This document shows, in pieces, positions 43,060 through 53,671 of a stretch of DNA of 54,460 nt (position 1 is the first letter of the stretch; each line of letters begins with the position of its first letter). The notes under the pieces are model-generated. The model did no database searches. It was not told where the DNA came from and saw only the letters and a program-made list of their open reading frames with translations. Origin of the DNA: Vogesella indigofera (GTDB lineage Bacteria; Pseudomonadota; Gammaproteobacteria; Burkholderiales; Chromobacteriaceae); the NCBI RefSeq assembly GCF_028548395.1, contig NZ_JAQQLA010000013.1, positions 1-54,460 on the forward strand, given 5' to 3'. The position numbers and the translations under genes are program-made.

Positions 43060-44376
43060 TCAGCGACCGGATGCGCCCTTGAAGTTGGCCTTCTTGAGCA
43101 ATCCGTCATACTGGTGAGACAACACGTAGGACTGAACTTGTGCCATGAAGTCCATTGTCACGACAACAATGATCAACAGCGAAGTTCCACCAAAGTAGAA
43201 TGGTACATTCCACTTCAGGATAAGGAACTCGGGCAACAAGCAAACCAGTGTGATGTAGATCGCACCAATAAGTGTTAGACGGAGAATGATTTTCTCAATA
43301 TAACGCGACGTCTGCTCACCCGGACGGATACCCGGAATGAACGCACCGCTTTTCTTCAGGTTATCAGCCGTTTCCTTGGGGTTGAACACAAGGGCGGTAT
43401 AGAAGTAACAGAAGAAAACGATAGCAGCAGCATAGAGCAGAACATACAGCGGCTGACCAGGATGCAATTTGTCTGCAACAGACTTCAGCACACCCAAGCC
43501 TTCGGTATTACCAAACCAGCCCAGTACGGTTGCCGGGAAAAGAATGATGCTGGATGCAAAAATCGGCGGGATGACCCCGGCCATATTCAGCTTCAGCGGC
43601 AGATGCGTCGACTGGCCCTGCATTACACGGTTGCCGACCTGTCGCTTGGCGTAGTTGACCAGCACTTTACGTTGGCCGCGTTCAACGAACACCACCAGGT
43701 AAGTGACAGCAATCACACCCGCAAACAAGGCAATCGCCAGCAGGATGGACAACGAGCCCTGGCTGGCCAGGGTCAGTGTCTTACCGATCGATCCGGGTAT
43801 GCCAGCGGCGATACCCGAACAGATGATCAACGAAATACCATTTCCCAAACCACGTTCGGTAATCTGCTCGCCCAGCCACATGAGGAACATGGTGCCGGTG
43901 ACCAGGGTCACCACTGTCGTTACATAAAACTCGGTCTGACCACTCAGTACCAGCTCCGGTTGCTTGAACAGCATGACAGCAATACCGAAACTCTGGAACG
44001 TAGCCAAAAAGAGCGTTGCATAACGCGTGTACTGAGTGATTTTGCGACGGCCAGCATCACCCTCCTTCTTCAACTGCTTCAGCGTTGGAACAATTTCTGA
44101 AGCCAGTTGAAGAATGATGGAGGCGGAGATGTACGGCATGATGCCTAGGGCAAACACCGAAAATCTCGACAGGGCACCGCCCGAAAACATGTTGAACATG
44201 TCAAGCAGGCCCGTCTGTGACGACTGGAACAACTTCGCTAGTTCTACCGGATTGATACCAGGCACCGGAACGTGGGCACCGATGCGATAAACAATCAGCG
44301 CGCCGATCAAAAAGAAAATCCGCTGCTTGAGGTCACCAAATTTACTGGCATTACCAACTAGAGAAGCATTCGCCAC
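43060..44376 (-). CDS. secY: Protein translocase subunit SecY
   Basis: The 438-residue channel protein of the Sec translocon has ten membrane helices, with the plug region and pore ring in the first half ([26 protein letters not shown]) and the cytoplasmic loops that bind SecA and ribosomes ([16 protein letters not shown]). It is followed by infA 20 nt on and preceded by rplO. Length matches E. coli SecY (443). Confidence 0.98.
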   Translation of the reverse strand: MANASLVGNASKFGDLKQRIFFLIGALIVYRIGAHVPVPGINPVELAKLFQSSQTGLLDMFNMFSGGALSRFSVFALGIMPYISASIILQLASEIVPTLKQLKKEGDAGRRKITQYTRYATLFLATFQSFGIAVMLFKQPELVLSGQTEFYVTTVVTLVTGTMFLMWLGEQITERGLGNGISLIICSGIAAGIPGSIGKTLTLASQGSLSILLAIALFAGVIAVTYLVVFVERGQRKVLVNYAKRQVGNRVMQGQSTHLPLKLNMAGVIPPIFASSIILFPATVLGWFGNTEGLGVLKSVADKLHPGQPLYVLLYAAAIVFFCYFYTALVFNPKETADNLKKSGAFIPGIRPGEQTSRYIEKIILRLTLIGAIYITLVCLLPEFLILKWNVPFYFGGTSLLIIVVVTMDFMAQVQSYVLSHQYDGLLKKANFKGASGR

Positions 44377-44386
44377 GAGCTTTACC

Positions 44387-44821
44387 TTATTCTACGAAGC
44401 TACCGCCAGCGGCTTCGATTGCAGCCTTGGCACCAGCGGTGGCAGCGATGCCACGCAGTTTAAGAGCACGCTCAACCTTGCCGGACAGGATGACTTTTGC
44501 GCCCAGAGCCTGCGTCGGCACGATACCGGCTTGCTTCAGGGACAACAGGTCGATCTCGTCAACCGGCATCAGCGCCAGTTCGGACAAGCGAACTTCGGCT
44601 ACATCGCCAGCAGTCAGGGACTTGAAGCCACGCTTCGGCAGGCGACGTTGCAGAGGCATCTGACCGCCTTCGAAACCTACCTTGTGGAAGCCACCAGCAC
44701 GGCTCTTCTGACCTTTGTGACCACGGCCAGCAGTCTTGCCCAGACCGCTACCGATACCACGACCCACGCGACGTTTTGCGTGTTTGGCACCGGCTGCAGG
44801 CTTAATAGTATTCAGCAGCAT
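44387..44821 (-). CDS. rplO: 50S ribosomal protein L15
   Basis: The 144-residue protein has the glycine-rich N-terminus ([28 protein letters not shown]) that threads through 23S rRNA and [17 protein letters not shown]. It is a late assembly protein of the 50S. It lies two nt after the rpmD stop. Confidence 0.98.
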   Translation of the reverse strand: MLLNTIKPAAGAKHAKRRVGRGIGSGLGKTAGRGHKGQKSRAGGFHKVGFEGGQMPLQRRLPKRGFKSLTAGDVAEVRLSELALMPVDEIDLLSLKQAGIVPTQALGAKVILSGKVERALKLRGIAATAGAKAAIEAAGGSFVE

Positions 44822-44822
44822 A

Positions 44823-45008
44823 TTAACCCTCGCTCTTAACCAGGTAGCTGATCTTGTTGATCATGCCACGGTTAGCAGGAGTATCAATCACTTCAACGAC
44901 TTGGTTGATCTTCTTCAGACCCAGACCATTCGCGCAAGCTTTATGAGACTCGATGCGACCAATCAGACTCTTAACCAGAGTCACACGGATTTTTTTAACA
45001 TCACTCAT
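44823..45008 (-). CDS. rpmD: 50S ribosomal protein L30
   Basis: The 61-residue protein starts at ATG 45008 ([17 protein letters not shown]) and has [19 protein letters not shown]. The start lies eight nt inside rpsE, so it is coupled to rpsE. The length is normal for L30. Confidence 0.96.
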   Translation of the reverse strand: MSDVKKIRVTLVKSLIGRIESHKACANGLGLKKINQVVEVIDTPANRGMINKISYLVKSEG

Positions 45009-45519
45009 GATCCGCCCCCAGAATCTGAGCAACGGTCAGGCCACGCTTCGCAGCGATCTGCGAAGGAGTTGCCATTTTGCTCAAACCGTCAATCGTGGCG
45101 CGAACCACGTTGTACGGGTTGGTCGAGCCATGGATCTTGGCAGTAACGTTGTGTACGCCCAGTGCTTCGAATACAGCGCGCATAGGACCACCAGCTTTAA
45201 CACCGGCACCCTCTTTAGCTGGCTGCATGAACACAGTGGTCGCACCGTGCTTGCCGACAACAGCATGATGAATAGTGCCGTTTTTCAGCGGAACCTTGAT
45301 CATGTTGCGACGAGCCTGTTCCATACCTTTTTGCACGGCAACTGGCACTTCTTTCGAACGCCCTTTGCCCATGCCAATACCACCGTCAGCATCGCCAACT
45401 ACGGTCAGAGCCGAGAAGGCCATGATACGACCGCCCTTCACCACTTTGGTGACGCGGTTTACGCCGATCATCTTCTCGATCAGACCATCGCCACGATCTT
45501 CGATCTCGTGCTTAGCCAT
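45001..45519 (-). CDS. rpsE: 30S ribosomal protein S5
   Basis: The 172-residue protein has the double-stranded-RNA-like fold: [31 protein letters not shown] and [18 protein letters not shown], then [17 protein letters not shown] C-terminus. It helps keep decoding accurate. The sites known for spectinomycin resistance lie in the loop [11 protein letters not shown]. Confidence 0.98.
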   Translation of the reverse strand: MAKHEIEDRGDGLIEKMIGVNRVTKVVKGGRIMAFSALTVVGDADGGIGMGKGRSKEVPVAVQKGMEQARRNMIKVPLKNGTIHHAVVGKHGATTVFMQPAKEGAGVKAGGPMRAVFEALGVHNVTAKIHGSTNPYNVVRATIDGLSKMATPSQIAAKRGLTVAQILGADHE

Positions 45520-45531
45520 TCTTAACTCCGA

Positions 45532-45885
45532 TTAGAATACAAGACCGTTTTCACGGGCTGCGTCAGCCAGGGCTTTGATACGGCCATGGTATTTGAAACC
45601 CGAACGATCGAAAGCAACTTGGTTGATACCAGCAGCCTTAGCTTTTTCAGCAATGTTCTTGCCAACAACCGCAGCAGCAGCGGTGTTGCCGCCATTGCTC
45701 AGGTCGGCACGCACAGCGGACTCCAGGGAGGAGGCGCTAGCCAGAACAACATTACCGGTTGCGTCAATCACTTGAGCATAGATATGGCTGTTAGTGCGAT
45801 GAACGCACAGACGAGCCACCTTGAGCTCCGCAATACGGGCACGGGTTTTACGTGCGCGGCGGAGTCGAGTCTGTTTCTTGTCCAT
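45532..45885 (-). CDS. rplR: 50S ribosomal protein L18
   Basis: The 117-residue 5S rRNA-binding protein starts [21 protein letters not shown] and ends [22 protein letters not shown], as in bacterial L18. It lies 12 nt before rpsE and 13 nt after rplF. Confidence 0.98.
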   Translation of the reverse strand: MDKKQTRLRRARKTRARIAELKVARLCVHRTNSHIYAQVIDATGNVVLASASSLESAVRADLSNGGNTAAAAVVGKNIAEKAKAAGINQVAFDRSGFKYHGRIKALADAARENGLVF

Positions 45886-45898
45886 TTCAGGGCCTCAA

Positions 45899-46432
45899 TT
45901 ACTTCTTCTTGGTTTCTTTCAGAACCACAACCTCGTCGGCATAACGTACGCCCTTGCCCTTGTAAGGCTCTGGGGAACGATAAGCACGGATCTCGGCTGC
46001 GACCTGGCCAACCAACTGCTTGTTGGCACCCTTGATCAAAATCTCGGTCTGAGTCGGGGTTTCACACTTGATGCCGGCTGGCATGGCGTGAACAACCGGG
46101 TGCGAGAAACCAAGGGACAGGTTGAGTGCTTCACCCTGGGCTTGAGCGCGGTAACCCACACCAACCAGGTTCAGCTTTTTCTCAAAACCCTTGCTAACAC
46201 CAATGACCATGTTGTTCAGCAGCGCGCGCAGGGTTCCGGACATGGAACGTGCGAACTTGCTGTCGTTCTTGGCGGCAAATTCGAGCTGGTTATCAACCAG
46301 CTTGACTTCAACATCAGCACACAGTGCTGTGCTCAAAGAGCCGAGAGCGCCTTTTACAGTCACTTCTTCAGCACCGAATTTCACTTCTACGCCAGCAGGG
46401 ATGACTACCGGGTTTTTTGCTACGCGAGACAT
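45899..46432 (-). CDS. rplF: 50S ribosomal protein L6
   Basis: The 177-residue protein has two similar alpha/beta domains. Motifs include [16 protein letters not shown] and the C-terminal [17 protein letters not shown] that contacts the factor-binding site near the sarcin-ricin loop. Length matches E. coli L6 (177). Confidence 0.98.
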   Translation of the reverse strand: MSRVAKNPVVIPAGVEVKFGAEEVTVKGALGSLSTALCADVEVKLVDNQLEFAAKNDSKFARSMSGTLRALLNNMVIGVSKGFEKKLNLVGVGYRAQAQGEALNLSLGFSHPVVHAMPAGIKCETPTQTEILIKGANKQLVGQVAAEIRAYRSPEPYKGKGVRYADEVVVLKETKKK

Positions 46433-46444
46433 TCAACCCTCCGA

Positions 46445-46840
46445 TTAGGCTACGACGCAGAGCAGTTCGCCGCCGATACCGGCTGCACGTGCTTTACGAT
46501 CAGTCATCACACCACTTGAAGTCGAAACGATAGCGACACCAAGACCGTTCATTACTTTAGGGATTTCGTTGGAACCCTTGTAAACGCGCAGACCTGGGCG
46601 CGAAACGCGCTCGATCTTCTCGATTACCGGACGACCAACGTAGTACTTCAATTCAATTTCCAGAACCGGCTTTTTATCAGCATCGGTAACAGAAAAAGTC
46701 TCGATATAACCCTCTTCCTTCAACACCTGAGCAATGGCCACCTTCAACTTGGAAGAAGGCATTGCAACAACGGCTTTAGCAGCACGTTGGGCGTTGCGGA
46801 TACGAGTCAACATATCGGAGATAGGATCTTGCATGCTCAT
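46445..46840 (-). CDS. rpsH: 30S ribosomal protein S8
   Basis: The 131-residue protein starts at ATG 46840 after AGGAG ([18 protein letters not shown]) and ends in [26 protein letters not shown]. It binds the central domain of 16S rRNA; in E. coli it also represses the spc operon at rplE. Confidence 0.98.
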   Translation of the reverse strand: MSMQDPISDMLTRIRNAQRAAKAVVAMPSSKLKVAIAQVLKEEGYIETFSVTDADKKPVLEIELKYYVGRPVIEKIERVSRPGLRVYKGSNEIPKVMNGLGVAIVSTSSGVMTDRKARAAGIGGELLCVVA

Positions 46841-46853
46841 TCTGTATCTCCTA

Positions 46854-47159
46854 TTACCAGCTGGCTTTAGTCACGCCCGGGATCTCACCTTTCATGGCGA
46901 GTTCGCGCAGCTTGTTACGTGCCAAACCGAATTTACGGAATACACCGCGAGGGCGACCAGTCAGTGCGCAGCGGCGACGCTGGCGAACCGGGCTAGCATT
47001 ACGCGGCAGGGTCTGCAGTTGCAGACGAGCAGCAAAACGCTCTTCTTCGGAAAGATTCTGGTTATTGATGATAGCGAGGAGCGCTTCACGCTTGCCGGCG
47101 TACTTAGCCACGAGCTTAGCGCGCTTCTCTTCACGATTAATCAAAGCTAGAGTTGCCAT
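46854..47159 (-). CDS. rpsN: 30S ribosomal protein S14, long zinc-free form
   Basis: The 101-residue form starts at ATG 47159 ([20 protein letters not shown]) and ends [10 protein letters not shown]. It is the long C-minus type, without a CXXC zinc site, like E. coli S14. The longer open frame upstream overlaps rplE and is not used. It lies four nt after the rplE stop. Confidence 0.97.
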   Translation of the reverse strand: MATLALINREEKRAKLVAKYAGKREALLAIINNQNLSEEERFAARLQLQTLPRNASPVRQRRRCALTGRPRGVFRKFGLARNKLRELAMKGEIPGVTKASW

Positions 47160-47163
47160 GTGC

Positions 47164-47703
47164 TTAGCCCTTGAACGGGAATTTGAACGCAGCCAGCAAA
47201 GCGCGGGCTTCCTCATCGGTCTTTGCAGTAGTGGTGATAGTGATGTTCATACCACGCAAAGCATCGATTTTGTCGTATTCGATTTCCGGGAAAATGATCT
47301 GCTCTTTAACGCCCATGTTGTAGTTACCACGGCCGTCAAAAGATTTGGCAGAAACGCCACGGAAGTCGCGTACGCGAGGCAGCGAGATCGTAACCAGACG
47401 ATCCAGGAACTCGTACATGCGTTCACGACGCAGGGTCACTTTGCAACCAACCGGATAGTGGTCACGGATTTTGAAGCCCGCGATCGACTTACGTGCGGTA
47501 GTCACAACTGGCTTCTGACCGGCGATTTTTTCCAGGTCGGAAACAGCGTGATCCATTACTTTCTTGTCAGCTACAGCCTCGCCCACGCCCATGTTGAGAG
47601 TGATCTTCTCAATGCGCGGAACTTCCATCAGGGACTTGTAACCGAACTGTTTTACCAGCTCTGGTACAACAGTGTTTTTGTAAAAATCGTACAGACGTGC
47701 CAT
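47164..47703 (-). CDS. rplE: 50S ribosomal protein L5
   Basis: The 179-residue 5S rRNA-binding protein starts [22 protein letters not shown] and has the [11 protein letters not shown] and [17 protein letters not shown] blocks. ATG 47703 has a GGGGTG-type site upstream; a GTG six nt earlier is possible. In E. coli S8 binds near here to repress the operon; a like site was not checked. Confidence 0.98.
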   Translation of the reverse strand: MARLYDFYKNTVVPELVKQFGYKSLMEVPRIEKITLNMGVGEAVADKKVMDHAVSDLEKIAGQKPVVTTARKSIAGFKIRDHYPVGCKVTLRRERMYEFLDRLVTISLPRVRDFRGVSAKSFDGRGNYNMGVKEQIIFPEIEYDKIDALRGMNITITTTAKTDEEARALLAAFKFPFKG

Positions 47704-47712
47704 CTTCACCCC

Positions 47713-48027
47713 TTACGCGCCGATAACTTCACCGGTGGATTTGAAGATACGCACCTTGCGGCCGTCCTCAAGCACCTTGAAGCCTACGCGGTCAGCTTTC
47801 TGGCTACCCGCATTGAAAATAGCGACGTTAGATACATCAATCGGCATAGTCTTTTCAACGATGCCACCAGCGACACCACGTACTGGATTAGGCTTCTGGT
47901 GTTTTTTTACCAGGTTGATGCCTTCCACTACGACTTTGCCTTCCAGGACACGCAGAACGGAACCGCGCTTGCCCTTGTCTTTACCGGTGATTACTACGAC
48001 TTCATCACCTTTACGAATTTTGCGCAT
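47713..48027 (-). CDS. rplX: 50S ribosomal protein L24
   Basis: The 104-residue KOW-domain protein starts [22 protein letters not shown] and has [18 protein letters not shown]. It starts 50S assembly by binding the 5' part of 23S rRNA. It lies nine nt before rplE. Confidence 0.98.
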   Translation of the reverse strand: MRKIRKGDEVVVITGKDKGKRGSVLRVLEGKVVVEGINLVKKHQKPNPVRGVAGGIVEKTMPIDVSNVAIFNAGSQKADRVGFKVLEDGRKVRIFKSTGEVIGA

Positions 48028-48038
48028 CTGTGGTCTCC

Positions 48039-48407
48039 TTACAGCACTTCTGGCGCGAGCGAAACGATCTTCATGAAACGCTCGGTACGAAGCTCACGAG
48101 TCACCGGCCCGAAAATACGGGTACCGATAGGCTCCAGCTTGTTGTTCAGAAGAACTGCAGCGTTGCCATCAAACTTGATGAGCGAACCGTCAGGACGGCG
48201 AACGCCCTTGGCAGTACGCACGACAACAGCGTTGTACACATCACCTTTTTTCACGCGACCGCGAGGTGCTGCATCCTTGATGCTCACCTTGATGATGTCG
48301 CCCACGCCAGCGTAGCGACGCTTGGAGCCGCCCAACACCTTGATGCACATAACGGAACGCGCACCAGTGTTGTCTGCAACATCCAAAATGGACTGCATTT
48401 GAATCAT
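48039..48407 (-). CDS. rplN: 50S ribosomal protein L14
   Basis: The 122-residue beta-barrel protein starts [27 protein letters not shown], near-universal in bacteria. It is the first gene of the spc group here. An own promoter and a structured leader of about 140 nt lie between it and rpsQ. Confidence 0.98.
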   Translation of the reverse strand: MIQMQSILDVADNTGARSVMCIKVLGGSKRRYAGVGDIIKVSIKDAAPRGRVKKGDVYNAVVVRTAKGVRRPDGSLIKFDGNAAVLLNNKLEPIGTRIFGPVTRELRTERFMKIVSLAPEVL

Positions 48408-48441
48408 TTGATTACCTTTCTATCCAACTTAATTCCGTCAC

Positions 48442-48493
48442 TTTCTTTCACCTTCAAGAAGATGAAAGAAACGCCACCTAAAGTAAGGTGGCG
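48442..48493 (-). promoter_or_regulatory. Two adjacent hairpins in the rplN leader
   Basis: TTTCTTTCA-c-CTTC-aa-GAAG-a-TGAAAGAAA (48442-48471) is a 13-bp palindrome with one mismatch. CGCCACCT/AGGTGGCG (48472-48479, 48486-48493) directly abuts it. Both lie inside the mRNA leader implied by the promoter at 48554-48582. There is no U-run, so they look like regulatory or stability elements of the spc mRNA rather than a terminator. Confidence 0.6.
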
Positions 48494-48553
48494 TATCCAA
48501 CGGCCAGTCTTGGACCCCGTAAGGGATGACTTCGGCTGAACACCGAATCACAC

Positions 48554-48582
48554 ATTATACAGAGGGGCAAGCCCCCCTGCAA
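48554..48582 (-). promoter_or_regulatory. spc operon promoter upstream of rplN
   Basis: The minus strand has TTGCAG (48577-48582), a 17-nt spacer and a perfect TATAAT (48554-48559) with TG one base upstream of it, as in extended -10 promoters. The spacer contains the palindrome GGGGC-tt-GCCCC. The start would be near 48547, giving a leader of about 140 nt before the rplN ATG. This matches the position of the E. coli spc promoter. Confidence 0.82.
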
Positions 48583-48596
48583 GCATTACACACAGA

Positions 48597-48854
48597 TTAA
48601 ACTGCGCGCTCTACCAGTGAGGTCACAACCCAAGTTTTCGTCCGGGAGAGTGGACGAGTTTCGCTGATCACAACGAGGTCGCCAGTTTTGTACTGGTTGG
48701 TTTCGTCATGAGCGTGAAACTTTTTGGAGCGACGAACAATTTTACCGTAGATAGGGTGCTTAACTTTGCGCTCTACCAGAACAGTAACGGTCTTGTTCAT
48801 CTTATCGCTGACTACTTTGCCGACCAGCGTGCGGACTACTTTAGTTTCGCTCAT
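48597..48854 (-). CDS. rpsQ: 30S ribosomal protein S17
   Basis: The 85-residue OB-fold protein has [33 protein letters not shown] and [13 protein letters not shown]. It binds the 5' domain of 16S rRNA early in assembly. It is the last gene of the S10 group; rplN is 189 nt away. Confidence 0.98.
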   Translation of the reverse strand: MSETKVVRTLVGKVVSDKMNKTVTVLVERKVKHPIYGKIVRRSKKFHAHDETNQYKTGDLVVISETRPLSRTKTWVVTSLVERAV

Positions 48855-48855
48855 C

Positions 48856-49044
48856 TCAGGCAGCCTTTTCTTTCAGAACAGTGCGGGTACGGGCGATATC
48901 GCGACGCACCTTTTTCAGCTCACTATTCTTGGCGAGCTGTTGAGTTGCGTGCTGCATGCGCAGTGCAAATTGCGCCTTCAGCAAACCAAGCAACTCGGCC
49001 TTCAGCTCATCAACACTTTTCGCTCTCAGTTCGGATGCTTTCAT
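48856..49044 (-). CDS. rpmC: 50S ribosomal protein L29
   Basis: The 62-residue helical protein has [21 protein letters not shown] and [17 protein letters not shown]. It lies by the tunnel exit and helps bind SRP and trigger factor with L23. The start overlaps the rplP stop by four nt (ATGA). Confidence 0.97.
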   Translation of the reverse strand: MKASELRAKSVDELKAELLGLLKAQFALRMQHATQQLAKNSELKKVRRDIARTRTVLKEKAA

Positions 49045-49460
49045 TGCTGACCCACCTGTTTAATTACAAACACTGTCGGAATAGGCAACTTGGCAGCTGC
49101 AAGACGGAAGGCTTCGCGTGCCAGTTCTTCAGCAACACCATCCATCTCGTACAACATTTTGCCTGGCTGAATTTCGGCCACGAAGTATTCCGGACTACCC
49201 TTACCCCCACCCATACGAACTTCGGCTGGCTTGGAAGTAATTGGCTTGTCTGGGAATACACGGATCCAGATGCGACCGCCACGCTTGATGTGACGAGTCA
49301 TAGCACGACGAGCCGCTTCGATTTGACGGGCAGTCAGACGACCGCGACCGATTGCTTTCAAACCAAAATCGCCGAAGCTAACTTTGTTGCCGCGGGTCGC
49401 GATACCAGTATTGCGACCTTTCTGCTGTTTACGGTATTTCAGTCTAGTTGGCTGCAGCAT
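49041..49460 (-). CDS. rplP: 50S ribosomal protein L16
   Basis: The 139-residue protein starts [25 protein letters not shown] and has [32 protein letters not shown]. It contacts the CCA arm of A-site tRNA. The ATG lies 17 nt inside the end of rpsC. Confidence 0.98.
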   Translation of the reverse strand: MLQPTRLKYRKQQKGRNTGIATRGNKVSFGDFGLKAIGRGRLTARQIEAARRAMTRHIKRGGRIWIRVFPDKPITSKPAEVRMGGGKGSPEYFVAEIQPGKMLYEMDGVAEELAREAFRLAAAKLPIPTVFVIKQVGQQ

Positions 49461-50148
49461 TTCGAGCTCCTGCCTTTCTGGATTTCTTCTCTGGTGCTAC
49501 AGGGGCAGCCTGGACTTGACCTGGCTTGATATCACCCTTGTATACCCATACCTTGATGCCGATAACACCGTAGGTGGTGTGAGCTTCAGAAGTAGCGTAG
49601 TCAACATCTGCACGCAGAGTGTGCAGAGGCACGCGGCCTTCGCGGTACCATTCGCTACGAGCGATATCGATACCGTTCAGACGACCGGAGCTCATGATCT
49701 TGATGCCCTGGGCACCCATGCGCATTGCATTTTGCATGGAGCGCTTCATGGCACGACGGAACATCACGCGCTTTTCCAGCTGCGAGGCGATACCGTCGGC
49801 GATGATCTGAGCATCGATCTCTGGCTTGCGAACTTCTTCGATATTGACGTGCACAGGCACACCAAGACGACGCTGCAGTTCTTTCTTCAGAACTTCAATG
49901 TCTTCGCCTTTTTTACCGATAACAACACCTGGACGGGCGCTGTGAATGGTAATACGGGCGGACTTGGCTGGACGCTCGATAACAACACGACCTACCGAAG
50001 CATGCGCCAAGCGCTTCTTCAGGAACTCGCGTACTTCGATGTCTTGCTTCAACTGGCCAGCAAAGTCATGCGAATTTGCAAACCATTTGGAAGACCAGTT
50101 TTTAGTCACTGCGAGACGGAAACCCGTCGGATGAATCTTCTGACCCAT
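49444..50148 (-). CDS. rpsC: 30S ribosomal protein S3
   Basis: The 234-residue protein starts [28 protein letters not shown] domain follows at about 38-107 ([29 protein letters not shown]). It lines the mRNA entry tunnel in the 30S head. Its tail [14 protein letters not shown] is short. The start is 11 nt after rplV. Confidence 0.98.
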   Translation of the reverse strand: MGQKIHPTGFRLAVTKNWSSKWFANSHDFAGQLKQDIEVREFLKKRLAHASVGRVVIERPAKSARITIHSARPGVVIGKKGEDIEVLKKELQRRLGVPVHVNIEEVRKPEIDAQIIADGIASQLEKRVMFRRAMKRSMQNAMRMGAQGIKIMSSGRLNGIDIARSEWYREGRVPLHTLRADVDYATSEAHTTYGVIGIKVWVYKGDIKPGQVQAAPVAPEKKSRKAGARNAAAN

Positions 50149-50158
50149 AGCTTACCCC

Positions 50159-50488
50159 TTAGTTGCCAACACTGAGCGTGATATGGCAGGTCTGCTTCTC
50201 AATGCGGTTACCGCGGCCTTTGGCACGGGCGGAGAAACGCTTGAGACTAGGACCCTTATCAACGTAGATGGAAGTCACCTTGAGGGTGTCGATATCAGCG
50301 CCTTCGTTATGCTCAGCATTGGCGATAGCGGACTCAAGCACCTTCTTGATGAGCGCGGCACCCTTTTTCGGGCTGAAGGTCAGGATATTCAGTGCCTGGC
50401 CGACGGCTTGGCCGCGGATCAGGTCTGCAACCAGACGGCATTTTTGTGCCGACAGGCGTGCATTATTAAGTTGTGCAGAAACTCTCAT
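50159..50488 (-). CDS. rplV: 50S ribosomal protein L22
   Basis: The 109-residue protein starts [26 protein letters not shown] and has the tunnel-lining beta hairpin [20 protein letters not shown], where macrolide resistance changes are known in other species. It begins nine nt after rpsS. Confidence 0.98.
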   Translation of the reverse strand: MRVSAQLNNARLSAQKCRLVADLIRGQAVGQALNILTFSPKKGAALIKKVLESAIANAEHNEGADIDTLKVTSIYVDKGPSLKRFSARAKGRGNRIEKQTCHITLSVGN

Positions 50489-50497
50489 CGCATCACC

Positions 50498-50776
50498 TTA
50501 TTTCTTCTTGGCCTTCTTGTCAGCCGCGTGGCCTTTGAAGGTACGAGTCAGCGAGAATTCACCGAGCTTGTGGCCAACCATGTTTTCGGAAACATACACC
50601 GGAACGTGCGTACGACCGTTGTGAACCGCAATGGTCAGACCGATGAAGTCAGGCAAAATCGTCGAACGGCGCGACCAAGTCTTGATTGGACGCTTGTCGC
50701 TCGTTGCACGTACCGCATCTACTTTTTTCAGCAGGTGCAGGTCAACGAACGGGCCTTTTTTAAGCGAACGTGCCAT
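50498..50776 (-). CDS. rpsS: 30S ribosomal protein S19
   Basis: The 92-residue protein starts [20 protein letters not shown] and has [23 protein letters not shown] and [13 protein letters not shown]. It forms part of the A-site side of the 30S head with S13. It begins seven nt after the rplB stop. Confidence 0.98.
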   Translation of the reverse strand: MARSLKKGPFVDLHLLKKVDAVRATSDKRPIKTWSRRSTILPDFIGLTIAVHNGRTHVPVYVSENMVGHKLGEFSLTRTFKGHAADKKAKKK

Positions 50777-50783
50777 AGCTCAA

Positions 50784-51617
50784 TTACCCTTTATTCGAGA
50801 AGCGACGACGTACAATCATGTTGTCAGTGCGCTTGTTACGACGTGTACGGAAGCCCTTAGTCGGGGTACCCCACGGACTAACAGGAACACGACCTTCACC
50901 TGTACGGCCTTCACCACCACCGTGTGGGTGGTCAACCGGGTTCATGGCAGTACCGCGAACGGTTGGGCGGATACCGCGCCAACGGTTTGCACCGGCCTTA
51001 CCAATCTTGCGCAGGCTATGTTCTTCGTTGCCCACTTCACCAACAGTGGCGCGGCAGTCAACGTGTACACGACGGATCTCGCCAGAGCGCAGACGCAGCT
51101 GAGCGTAGATGCCTTCACGAGCCAGCAGCATGGCGGAGCAGCCGGCGGAACGGGCAATTTGCGCGCCCTTGCCTGGTTGCAGCTCGATGCAGTGGATGGT
51201 GGTACCAACCGGGATGTTACGGATTGGCAAGGCATTACCAGCCTTGATCGGTGCTTCGGAACCGGACATCAGCTCAGCACCAACCTTTACGCCACGCGGG
51301 GCAATGATGTAGCGACGCTCACCATCCGCATAGCACAACAGCGCGATGTTGGCAGTACGGTTTGGATCGTATTCGATACGCTCAACCTTGGCCGGAACCG
51401 CGTCTTTGTTACGACGGAAATCGATGATGCGATACTGTTTCTTGTGACCACCACCCATGTGACGGGTAGTGATGTGGCCGTTGTTGTTACGGCCACCGGT
51501 CGAGTTTTTCTTCTCAACCAGTGCGGCGTGCGGGCGGCCTTTGTACAGGTCAGGGTTTACCACCTTGACAACAGCACGGCGACCAGCAGACGTCGGTTTT
51601 ACTTTTACCAGAGCCAT
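50784..51617 (-). CDS. rplB: 50S ribosomal protein L2
   Basis: The 277-residue protein has [19 protein letters not shown] at the start, the [19 protein letters not shown] loop and the conserved His in [15 protein letters not shown] near the peptidyl-transferase centre. It is among the most conserved proteins of the ribosome. Gap to rplW is 11 nt. Confidence 0.98.
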   Translation of the reverse strand: MALVKVKPTSAGRRAVVKVVNPDLYKGRPHAALVEKKNSTGGRNNNGHITTRHMGGGHKKQYRIIDFRRNKDAVPAKVERIEYDPNRTANIALLCYADGERRYIIAPRGVKVGAELMSGSEAPIKAGNALPIRNIPVGTTIHCIELQPGKGAQIARSAGCSAMLLAREGIYAQLRLRSGEIRRVHVDCRATVGEVGNEEHSLRKIGKAGANRWRGIRPTVRGTAMNPVDHPHGGGEGRTGEGRVPVSPWGTPTKGFRTRRNKRTDNMIVRRRFSNKG

Positions 51618-51628
51618 AGTCTATCTCC

Positions 51629-51937
51629 TTATTCCGCAGCAACAGGGGTAGCGGTCAGGTCGATTTCTTGACCTTGGGCAAGGCTCACGTAAGCCTTTTT
51701 CCAGTCCTTGCGCTTGCCGACGAAACGGCCAAAACGCTTGGACTTGCCCTTAACATTCAGCGTGGAAACGCCATCAACCTTGACGTTGAACAGCAGTTCA
51801 ACGGCAGCCTTGATTTCAGGCTTGGTTGCGTTGGCAACCACGCGGAATACCACCTGCTGGTTTTTCTCGGCAACCATGGTGCTCTTTTCAGAAACTACCG
51901 GCGCCAAAATTACTTGCAGCAAACGTTCCTGATTCAT
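51629..51937 (-). CDS. rplW: 50S ribosomal protein L23
   Basis: The 102-residue protein starts at ATG 51937 ([21 protein letters not shown]), overlapping the rplD stop (ATGA) with GGAG eight nt upstream. An ATG six nt earlier is too close to the SD. It is the docking site for trigger factor at the tunnel exit. Confidence 0.97.
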   Translation of the reverse strand: MNQERLLQVILAPVVSEKSTMVAEKNQQVVFRVVANATKPEIKAAVELLFNVKVDGVSTLNVKGKSKRFGRFVGKRKDWKKAYVSLAQGQEIDLTATPVAAE

Positions 51938-52554
51938 GCCCATTGCTCCTCGAGTTGCTTGATGGCATCACGGGTGATAACAACCTTCTTGAAACGAACA
52001 AGGCTGAACGGATCAGCTTGCTGAGCTTCAATCACCAGGACGTTTGGCAAGTTGCGGGAAGACAGATACAGGTTCTCGTCGAGCTCGCCAGTGATGAACA
52101 GAGCACGATCCAGACCCAGGGATTTCACCTTGGCGGCAAATTCCTTTGTCTTTGGCGTTTCAACTGTCAGGCTGTCCACGACGATCAAACGCTCGTCACG
52201 TACCAGCTGCGACAGGATCGTAGCCATACCGGCACGGTATTGCTTACGGTTAACCTTGTGCGTGAAGTTTTCGTCAGGCGAATTCGGGAACGCACGACCA
52301 CCACCACGCCACAGAGGCGAGGAAGTCATACCGGCACGAGCACGACCGGTGCCCTTTTGACGGAATGGCTTCTTGGTGGAGTGTTTCACTTCAGCACGAG
52401 TCAACTGCGCACGGTTACCACTGCGCGCATTTGCCAAGAATGCAGTTACTACCTGATGCACCAGCGCTTCGTTGTAGTCACGGGCGAAGAGTGCTTCAGA
52501 GGCTTGCAGGGCTTCGACTTGCTGACCCTGGGCGTTGATCACTTTCAATTCCAT
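51934..52554 (-). CDS. rplD: 50S ribosomal protein L4
   Basis: The protein of about 206 residues starts [17 protein letters not shown] and has [25 protein letters not shown], the extended loop that lines the tunnel. It overlaps the rplC stop; an ATG three nt earlier (52557) is equally possible. In E. coli L4 represses the S10 operon through its leader by termination and translation block. See the hairpin between rpsJ and rplC. Confidence 0.97.
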   Translation of the reverse strand: MELKVINAQGQQVEALQASEALFARDYNEALVHQVVTAFLANARSGNRAQLTRAEVKHSTKKPFRQKGTGRARAGMTSSPLWRGGGRAFPNSPDENFTHKVNRKQYRAGMATILSQLVRDERLIVVDSLTVETPKTKEFAAKVKSLGLDRALFITGELDENLYLSSRNLPNVLVIEAQQADPFSLVRFKKVVITRDAIKQLEEQWA

Positions 52555-53198
52555 CATGCACCTGCCTTCACGCTAGGACGCACCACTACATCACCGTTCT
52601 TGGCACCAGGTACAGCACCCTTCACCAGAAGCAGTTGACGCTCCACATCAACACGGACAACTTCAAGGCACTGGATAGTGCTCTTTACGTTACCGTACTG
52701 ACCAGCCATACGCTTACCCGGGAAAACGCGACCCGGATCTTGCGCCTGACCGATGGAACCGGCGGAGTTGTGAGAAACAGAGTTACCGTGCGAAGCGCGG
52801 TTGGAACTGAAGTTGTGACGCTTGATGGCGCCGGAGAAGCCTTTACCCTTCGAGGTACCAGTAATATCGACCAATTGGCCAACCTGGAAAATCTCGACGG
52901 AGATGGCATCACCAACGTTCAACGATGCCAGAGCCTCTGCGGACAGAGGGAACTCGCGCATTACGCGAGCGGCATCAACGCCAGCTTTGGCAAAGTGACC
53001 GGCCTGAGCCTTGGTTACACGATTTGCCTTGCGAACACCTGCTGCAACCTGAACGGCAGTGTAGCCATCAGTTTCAGCAGTCTTTACTTGCGATACGCGG
53101 TTTGCGGACATATCCAGCACAGTTACCGGGATGGTTGCGCCATCTTCAGCAAAAATGCGGGTCATGCCGACTTTGCGACCGACCAGACCTAAAGTCAT
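52554..53198 (-). CDS. rplC: 50S ribosomal protein L3
   Basis: The 214-residue protein starts [20 protein letters not shown] and has the extension [45 protein letters not shown] that reaches the peptidyl-transferase centre. Gln in GQAQDP is the usual methylation site. The ATG follows AAAGGA. A long 143-nt gap separates it from rpsJ. Confidence 0.98.
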   Translation of the reverse strand: MTLGLVGRKVGMTRIFAEDGATIPVTVLDMSANRVSQVKTAETDGYTAVQVAAGVRKANRVTKAQAGHFAKAGVDAARVMREFPLSAEALASLNVGDAISVEIFQVGQLVDITGTSKGKGFSGAIKRHNFSSNRASHGNSVSHNSAGSIGQAQDPGRVFPGKRMAGQYGNVKSTIQCLEVVRVDVERQLLLVKGAVPGAKNGDVVVRPSVKAGA

Positions 53199-53240
53199 GT
53201 TTATTTCCTTTACAGGCGCCGATTACGATTGACCGGCTTA

Positions 53241-53280
53241 CTCAAAAGAAAAGCGGACTCACCACAATGGTGAGTCCGCT
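53241..53280 (-). terminator. Terminator-like hairpin between rpsJ and rplC
   Basis: The 13-bp perfect stem AGCGGACTCACCA (53252-53264) pairs with TGGTGAGTCCGCT (53268-53280) around loop CAA; on the minus strand it is followed by TTTTCTTTTG. It is a good intrinsic terminator or attenuator inside the S10 operon. It is placed after rpsJ, not ahead of it as in the E. coli S10 leader. Confidence 0.8.
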
Positions 53281-53309
53281 AATGTAACAATAAAATTCAA
53301 TAACCGCAA
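53281..53309 (-). promoter_or_regulatory. Possible promoter upstream of the rpsJ-rplC hairpin
   Basis: The minus strand has TTGCGG (53304-53309), a 17-nt spacer and TACATT (53281-53286). The start would be inside or just before the hairpin at 53252-53280, so the hairpin could be the first part of an rplC leader. The match is only moderate. Confidence 0.3.
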
Positions 53310-53341
53310 GCACTTAGCTCACGGCGCATGAAATAGTGCTG

Positions 53342-53653
53342 TTACTGTAGCTTGATTTCTACATCCACACCGGCTGGCAGGTCCAGCTTCATCAGCGCAT
53401 CAACAGTCTTGTCGGTCGGATCAACGATGTCCATCAGACGCAGGTGCGTACGGATTTCCAGCTGATCGCGGGACGACTTGTTAACGTGCGGGGAACGCAG
53501 GATGTTGAAACGCTCGATTTTGGTCGGCAGCGGAACCGGGCCCTTAACAACGGCACCAGTGCGCTTGGCGGTTTCAACGATTTCCTGTGCGGAGCGGTCG
53601 ATCAGGTTGTAATCGAAAGCTTTCAGGCGGATACGGATTTTTTGGCTTTGCAT
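53342..53653 (-). CDS. rpsJ: 30S ribosomal protein S10 (NusE)
   Basis: The 103-residue protein starts [21 protein letters not shown] and has [33 protein letters not shown]. It is a 30S head protein and, as NusE, acts with NusB on boxA, such as the one at 28-39. It lies 18 nt after tuf. Confidence 0.98.
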   Translation of the reverse strand: MQSQKIRIRLKAFDYNLIDRSAQEIVETAKRTGAVVKGPVPLPTKIERFNILRSPHVNKSSRDQLEIRTHLRLMDIVDPTDKTVDALMKLDLPAGVDVEIKLQ

Positions 53654-53671
53654 ATCGTTCTCGGCTTCCGA

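Noticed and set aside
48561..48580. GGGGC/GCCCC palindrome as terminator of the S10 operon
   Set aside because: A two-nt loop and no U-run on the minus strand make a terminator unlikely; it lies within the spc promoter spacer.
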